A stretch of DNA of 27,714 bases from NCBI GenBank assembly GCA_045612485.1, contig JAZKZE010000069.1:1-27714 (forward strand), read 5' to 3'. The DNA comes from RGIG5327 sp045612485 (lineage in GTDB: Bacteria > Verrucomicrobiota > Lentisphaeria > Victivallales > UBA1829). Positions 24,097 through 27,714 of this stretch are shown piece after piece; position 1 is the stretch's first letter, and each line of letters begins with the position of its first letter. Made by a program: the position numbers and the translations under genes. The notes beneath the pieces are model-generated. The model was given only the letters and a program-made list of their open reading frames with translations, searched no databases and was not told the DNA's origin.

Positions 24097-25098
24097 ATGG
24101 CAATCAAAGTTGGTATCAACGGATTCGGAAGAATCGGCCGCATGGTTTTCCGCGCAGCTGTGGAAAACTTCTCCAATGACATTCAGATCGTCGGGATCAA
24201 CGACCTTCTCGACCCTGACTATCTTGCTTACATGCTCAAGTACGACTCTGTTCATGGTATCTTCAAACATGACATCAGCGTTGAAGGCAACTACCTCATC
24301 GTCGATGGCAACAAGATCCGTCTCACCGCTGAAATGGATCCTGCCAACCTGAAATGGAACGAAGTCGGCGCAGAAATCGTTGTGGAATCCACCGGTCTCT
24401 TCCTGGAAGATGCCAAGGCCCGCAAACACATCGAAGCCGGAGCCAAGAAAGTTATCATGTCTGCTCCCTCCAAGGACAGCACCCCCATGTTCGTGTACGG
24501 CGTAAACGACAAAACCTATGCCGGCCAGGACATCATCTCCAATGCTTCCTGCACCACAAACTGCCTTGCTCCCATCTCCAAGGTCCTTAATGACAAATTC
24601 GGCATCAAACGCGGTCTTATGACCACCATCCATGCCGCTACTGCTACCCAGAAGACCGTTGACGGTCCCTCCAAGAAAGACTGGAGAGGCGGCCGCGGTA
24701 TTCTCGAAAACATGATCCCCTCCTCCACCGGTGCAGCTAAAGCTGTGGGTAAAGTTCTTCCTGAACTCAACGGTAAACTTACCGGTATGAGCGTTCGCGT
24801 TCCCACTTCCGACGTTTCTTTCGTCGACCTGACCTGCGAACTCAATACCGAATGCTCCTACGATGAAATCTGCGCTGCTATGAAAGAAGCTGCAGAAGGC
24901 GAACTCAAAGGTATCCTCGGTTACACCGACGAAGCCGTTGTTTCCACCGACTTCCGTGACGATGCCCGTACCTCCATCTTCGATGCCAAAGCCGGTATCC
25001 AGCTTGACAAAACCTTCGTCAAAGTTTGCTCCTGGTATGACAACGAATGGGGTTACTCCAACAAAGTTCTGGAAATGGCACGTGTCATTGCCAAGTAA
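24097..25098 (+). CDS. gapA: Glyceraldehyde-3-phosphate dehydrogenase, type I
   Basis: 333 residues, the normal length. Glycolytic enzyme: oxidises glyceraldehyde 3-phosphate with NAD and phosphate to 1,3-bisphosphoglycerate. The NAD-binding loop is GINGFGRIGR (6-15), with Asp in GINDL (D36) favouring NAD over NADP. The catalytic Cys lies in SNASCTTNCLAP (C152), the catalytic His in TIHA (H179), and WYDNEWGYSNK lies near the end. The longest open frame begins three codons upstream, but the ribosome-binding site supports this start. All eleven Phe codons are TTC and most Asn codons AAC, in contrast to neighbouring genes, which points to high expression. It is followed by a strong terminator, so it is probably transcribed separately from pgk as well as in part with it. 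Confidence 0.97.
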   Translation: MAIKVGINGFGRIGRMVFRAAVENFSNDIQIVGINDLLDPDYLAYMLKYDSVHGIFKHDISVEGNYLIVDGNKIRLTAEMDPANLKWNEVGAEIVVESTGLFLEDAKARKHIEAGAKKVIMSAPSKDSTPMFVYGVNDKTYAGQDIISNASCTTNCLAPISKVLNDKFGIKRGLMTTIHAATATQKTVDGPSKKDWRGGRGILENMIPSSTGAAKAVGKVLPELNGKLTGMSVRVPTSDVSFVDLTCELNTECSYDEICAAMKEAAEGELKGILGYTDEAVVSTDFRDDARTSIFDAKAGIQLDKTFVKVCSWYDNEWGYSNKVLEMARVIAK

Positions 25099-25106
25099 GG
25101 AACTTG

Positions 25107-25121
25107 TTGCATAAGATGCAA
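25107..25121 (+). other. Small perfect hairpin after gapA
   Basis: TTGCAT (25107-25112) and ATGCAA (25116-25121) form a 6-bp stem with an AAG loop, 10 bases before the terminator hairpin. It could stabilise the gapA 3' end or act as a processing site. Confidence 0.4.
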
Positions 25122-25130
25122 TACTCTTTA

Positions 25131-25169
25131 AAGGGCGGCAGGGCACAAACGGCTCAGCCGCCCTTTTTT
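25131..25169 (+). terminator. Strong terminator between gapA and pgk
   Basis: AAGGGCGGC (25131-25139) pairs with GCCGCCCTT (25157-25165), and a run of T continues to 25169. GC-rich stem and T-run mark an efficient rho-independent terminator. Confidence 0.9.
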
Positions 25170-25218
25170 CTTTACCGTTATTTATTCTGAACAACGATAA
25201 AACAAGGATTTATCCACT

Positions 25219-26472
25219 ATGGACAAAAAAACTTTGCAGGATGTGGAACTCAAAGGTAAAAAAGTCATCATGCGTGTTGACTTCAACGTTCCCGTAAAAG
25301 AAGGCGTTATCAAAGACGATACCCGTATCAAAGGCGCACTTCCCTCTATCAAATATGTGATCGACAACGGCGGAAGTCTGATTCTCATGAGCCACATGGG
25401 CAGACCCGATGAAAAAGGTATCACCTCTGACACCACCATGAAGATCGTTGCTGACTATCTTTCCAAGATGCTGGGCAAAGAGATCACCTTTGTTGCTGAT
25501 TGTGCTGAAGCCGATGCTGCTGTCGCTGCTATGAAAGAAGGCGATATCGTGATGCTGGAAAATACCCGTTATCACAAAGAAGAACAGGCTAAATGCAAAC
25601 AGAAAGACGGCGAAAGCGACGAAGATTTCAAGGCAAGAAAAGCTGCTCTCAAAGATCAGCAGAAAGTTCTCGCCCAGAAACTTGCTTCCTACGGCGATAT
25701 CTATTGCAACGATGCTTTTGGTACCGCTCACCGTGCTCACGCTTCCACAGCTGTGATCACCAAATATATCGGTACTTCCGTTGCCGGTTTCCTCATGGAA
25801 AAAGAAATTGCTTTCCTGGGTAATGCTGTTGAAAAACCTGTCCGTCCCTTTGTTGCCATCCTGGGCGGTGCGAAAGTATCTGATAAACTTGCTGTTGTCA
25901 ACAACCTTCTCACCAAGGTCAATACCCTTATCATCGGCGGCGGTATGGCTTACACCTTCCTGAAAGCCATGGGCCACAATGTGGGCAACTCCCTCTGCGA
26001 AGACGATCAGCTCACCTATGCCAAAGAGATGATCGAAAAGGCAAAATCCCTGAATGTGGATTTCCTTCTCCCGGTTGACAACATTGCCGCAGATAAATTT
26101 GATGCGGAAGCCAATACCCAGATCGTCGGTCAGGATATTCCTGAAGGTTGGATGGGTCTTGATATCGGTCCCAAGACTGTGGAACTCTACTCCAATGCCA
26201 TCAAGAACGCCAAGACTGTTTTCTGGAACGGCCCCATGGGTTGCTTTGAAATGGAAAAATTCAACAAAGGTACCTTCGGTGTCTGTGCTGCTGTAGCGGA
26301 AGTCAAAGGTAATGGCGGTGTTTCCATCATCGGCGGCGGCGACAGCGTTGCAGCTGTGAACAAGAGCGGTCTTGCAGAAAAGATGTCCCACATCTCTACC
26401 GGCGGCGGTGCTTCCCTGGAATTCCTGGAAGGTAAAGACCTCCCCGGCGTTGTGGCTCTTTCCGACAAATAA
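25219..26472 (+). CDS. pgk: Phosphoglycerate kinase
   Basis: 417 residues. Glycolytic enzyme transferring the acyl phosphate of 1,3-bisphosphoglycerate to ADP. Signatures: RVDFNVP (19-25), SHMGRP (58-63), NDAFGTAHRAHAS (164-176), ILGGAKVSDK, and the nucleotide-site GGGDS (372-376) followed by STGGGASLEFLEG. It is longer than a typical 390-400-residue enzyme because of a charged insert at about 121-150 between the ENTRYHKEE strand and LASYGD; comparable inserts are known in Bacteroidetes-type enzymes. AAGGA lies 10 bases before the ATG. It is separated from gapA by a terminator and has no clear promoter of its own, so partial read-through or an unseen promoter is needed. Confidence 0.97.
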   Translation: MDKKTLQDVELKGKKVIMRVDFNVPVKEGVIKDDTRIKGALPSIKYVIDNGGSLILMSHMGRPDEKGITSDTTMKIVADYLSKMLGKEITFVADCAEADAAVAAMKEGDIVMLENTRYHKEEQAKCKQKDGESDEDFKARKAALKDQQKVLAQKLASYGDIYCNDAFGTAHRAHASTAVITKYIGTSVAGFLMEKEIAFLGNAVEKPVRPFVAILGGAKVSDKLAVVNNLLTKVNTLIIGGGMAYTFLKAMGHNVGNSLCEDDQLTYAKEMIEKAKSLNVDFLLPVDNIAADKFDAEANTQIVGQDIPEGWMGLDIGPKTVELYSNAIKNAKTVFWNGPMGCFEMEKFNKGTFGVCAAVAEVKGNGGVSIIGGGDSVAAVNKSGLAEKMSHISTGGGASLEFLEGKDLPGVVALSDK

Positions 26473-26504
26473 TTTGTCACAACTTGCTTTTTATATTCAA
26501 ACAG

Positions 26505-26536
26505 ACTCTTTTCCCGGTGTATTCCGGGGGAAGAGT
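26505..26536 (+). other. Hairpin between pgk and the isomerase gene
   Basis: ACTCTTTTCCCGG (26505-26517) pairs with CCGGGGGAAGAGT (26524-26536), 13 bp with two G-U pairs on RNA and a 6-base loop. No T-run follows, so it is not a standard terminator; it ends 20 bases before the next ATG and may act as an attenuator, a processing site or an mRNA-stability element. Confidence 0.5.
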
Positions 26537-26556
26537 TTGCCAGTAAAGAGATCAAG

Positions 26557-27444
26557 ATGAATATAGCCATAAATACGGACCTTCTCTCCTCCACCGGTGA
26601 TCCGGAGATGATCCTCCGCCATATTGCTGAAGCGGGATTTACCCATCTGCACTGGTGCCATCACTGGGCGTCGGATTTTGCCTATTGTGAATATGAATGG
26701 GCTCATTATGAAGAGCTTTTTAAAAAGTATAACTTGCGTCTTCTGGACATCCACGGATCTGCCAACTGTGAAAAATGCTGGTGGTCGCCTGCGGAATATT
26801 GCAGAAAAGCTGCTGTTCTCCATGTAAAGAACCGGGCTGAAACACTTGCCCGTCTCGGGGGAACAGGGGCCCTTATGATGCACATACCTTCTTTGAGATA
26901 TACATTCAATGAAGAGCAGAAAGAAGGAGTAAAAAAACTCTTTGATCAGGTGAGAAAGTCCATTGATGAACTTCTGCCGGATCTGGAAAAACTCAATGTG
27001 CGTCTTGCTGTTGAAAACAACGGCAATGATACATTTGAGCATATCGGAATTCTGATGAAGGAATATCCTGCTGAACGCATGGGCATTACTTATGACTCCG
27101 GTCACGGAAATGCTGAAACAGGCAAAGGACTGGATAATCTGGAAAAGTATAAAGACCGTCTTATGGCGCTTCATCTCAATGATAATTCTTCTGTGGGAGA
27201 TCCCCATCAACCGCCCTTTATGGGAACGGTGAATTGGGAAAGAGTGACCTCCATTATTGCGGAAAGTCCTTATGACAGAGAGTTATCTTTTGAACTTTCC
27301 ATGCGCAATACTCCTTTCTTCAAGGAGGAAAACGGTACGGAACAGAAGGAAGAAGATATTAAGAATTTCCTTGCCGATACCTATGAACGATGTGTGAAAG
27401 TCCAGAAACTTTACGACGGAAAAAAGAAACAAAATTCAAAATAA
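26557..27444 (+). CDS. Sugar phosphate isomerase/epimerase family protein (xylose isomerase-like TIM barrel)
   Basis: 295 residues, cytoplasmic. The metal site of the xylose isomerase-like/AP endonuclease 2 superfamily is visible: E153 in AVENN, D180 and H183 in YDSGHGN, H206 and D209 in HLNDN, and E246 in SFELS, with H66 in DIHGS. Members isomerise or epimerise ketoses, inosose or hydroxypyruvate. A Cys/Trp-rich stretch at 71-82 (CEKCWWSPAEYC) is unusual. The ribosome-binding site is weak (AAAGAGA). It sits between pgk and tpiA, 84 and 19 bases from them, an uncommon position suggesting co-expression with lower glycolysis. Superfamily sure; substrate unknown. Confidence 0.82.
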   Translation: MNIAINTDLLSSTGDPEMILRHIAEAGFTHLHWCHHWASDFAYCEYEWAHYEELFKKYNLRLLDIHGSANCEKCWWSPAEYCRKAAVLHVKNRAETLARLGGTGALMMHIPSLRYTFNEEQKEGVKKLFDQVRKSIDELLPDLEKLNVRLAVENNGNDTFEHIGILMKEYPAERMGITYDSGHGNAETGKGLDNLEKYKDRLMALHLNDNSSVGDPHQPPFMGTVNWERVTSIIAESPYDRELSFELSMRNTPFFKEENGTEQKEEDIKNFLADTYERCVKVQKLYDGKKKQNSK

Positions 27445-27463
27445 CCTTTAAGGAGATAAAATC

Positions 27464-27714
27464 ATGTCAAGAAAGATCTTTATTGCCGGTAACTGGAAAA
27501 TGAACAAATCCGCTGCCGAAACAAAAGAACTCTGCGAAGCTCTGAAAGCAAAATTTGCAAACTTCTGCCCCTGCAAGGCTGAAGTAGCTGTCTGCCCCCC
27601 CTTCACCAGTATCGCTACTGCAGTGGAAGCACTCAAAGGCTCCAACATCAAAGTGGGTGCCCAGAACGTGCATTGGGCCGAATCCGGTGCCTTCACCGGT
27701 GAAATCTCTGCTGC
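27464..27714 (+). CDS. tpiA: Triose-phosphate isomerase, 5' part only
   Basis: The first 83 codons are present; the gene runs off the window. It interconverts dihydroxyacetone phosphate and glyceraldehyde 3-phosphate. The start MSRKIFIAGNWKMNKS has the N-terminal active-site Asn/Lys (GNWKMN, 9-14), and VCPPFTSI followed by VGAQNVHW are typical. A strong AAGGAG site lies 8 bases before the ATG. It is 19 bases downstream of the isomerase gene, so co-transcribed. Confidence 0.96.
   Translation, partial: MSRKIFIAGNWKMNKSAAETKELCEALKAKFANFCPCKAEVAVCPPFTSIATAVEALKGSNIKVGAQNVHWAESGAFTGEISA

Noticed and set aside
24061..25194. A 377-codon minus-strand open frame opposite gapA
   Set aside because: Antisense shadow of a highly conserved gene with strong codon bias.

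Overview
The window looks like a chromosomal segment of a Gram-negative, saccharolytic bacterium, most likely a Lentisphaerota/Victivallales relative. This is inferred from the gene mix: an AIDA-repeat surface protein with no signal peptide, a large secreted DUF4838 protein with a CBM9-like domain, a Gfo/Idh/MocA protein with an atypical active site, cytoplasmic GH20-like and clan GH-A-like enzymes, TIM-barrel sugar isomerases, and a GmhB phosphatase (LPS heptose pathway). No rRNA, tRNA, CRISPR array, transposase, integrase or phage gene was seen. Coding density is high and every gap between genes is under 300 bases.

Layout. 1-246: GC-rich structured stretch, then an AT-rich leader. 247-1785 (+): N-acyl-D-amino-acid deacylase-like amidohydrolase. 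1986-4745 (+): AIDA-repeat/RTX-like/PPC-like exported protein carrying an exact 228-bp tandem repeat. 4946-6481 (+): Gfo/Idh/MocA family protein. 6575-8998 (-): membrane acyltransferase with a duplicated extracytoplasmic domain. 9233-11926 (-): fusion of an M28-like aminopeptidase and an AAC(3)-like acetyltransferase. 12039-14987 (-): secreted DUF4838 protein. 15284-19948 (+): four-gene operon of GH20-like enzyme, EEP-family hydrolase, GmhB-type phosphatase and clan GH-A glycosidase. 19950-23867 (-): two-gene operon of a DinG-like helicase and a GT-C-like membrane protein. 24097-27714 (+): glycolytic cluster gapA, pgk, a sugar isomerase/epimerase and the start of tpiA, which runs off the window.

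How the genes may work together. The divergent DUF4838 / GH20-operon region (14988-15283) is the best candidate for a coordinated glycan-use locus: one secreted glycan-active protein faces an operon of enzymes without signal peptides. Their shared intergenic region holds a 16-bp direct repeat at a 21-bp period, which looks like a tandem regulator site, plus an A-tract/TGTAA array that resembles the one upstream of the Gfo/Idh/MocA gene. No transporter is present, so uptake would be encoded elsewhere. The glycolytic genes gapA, pgk and tpiA share one strand with an inserted TIM-barrel isomerase; gapA has strongly biased codons and its own promoter and terminator.

Regulation. Several upstream regions carry a TTGAAA-(16/17)-TATATT promoter. 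Strong intrinsic terminators close the adhesin, Gfo/Idh/MocA and gapA genes. Two starts were moved from the longest open frame on ribosome-binding-site evidence (the M28/AAC(3) fusion and gapA). Function calls rest on motifs recognised by eye; no database search was run.
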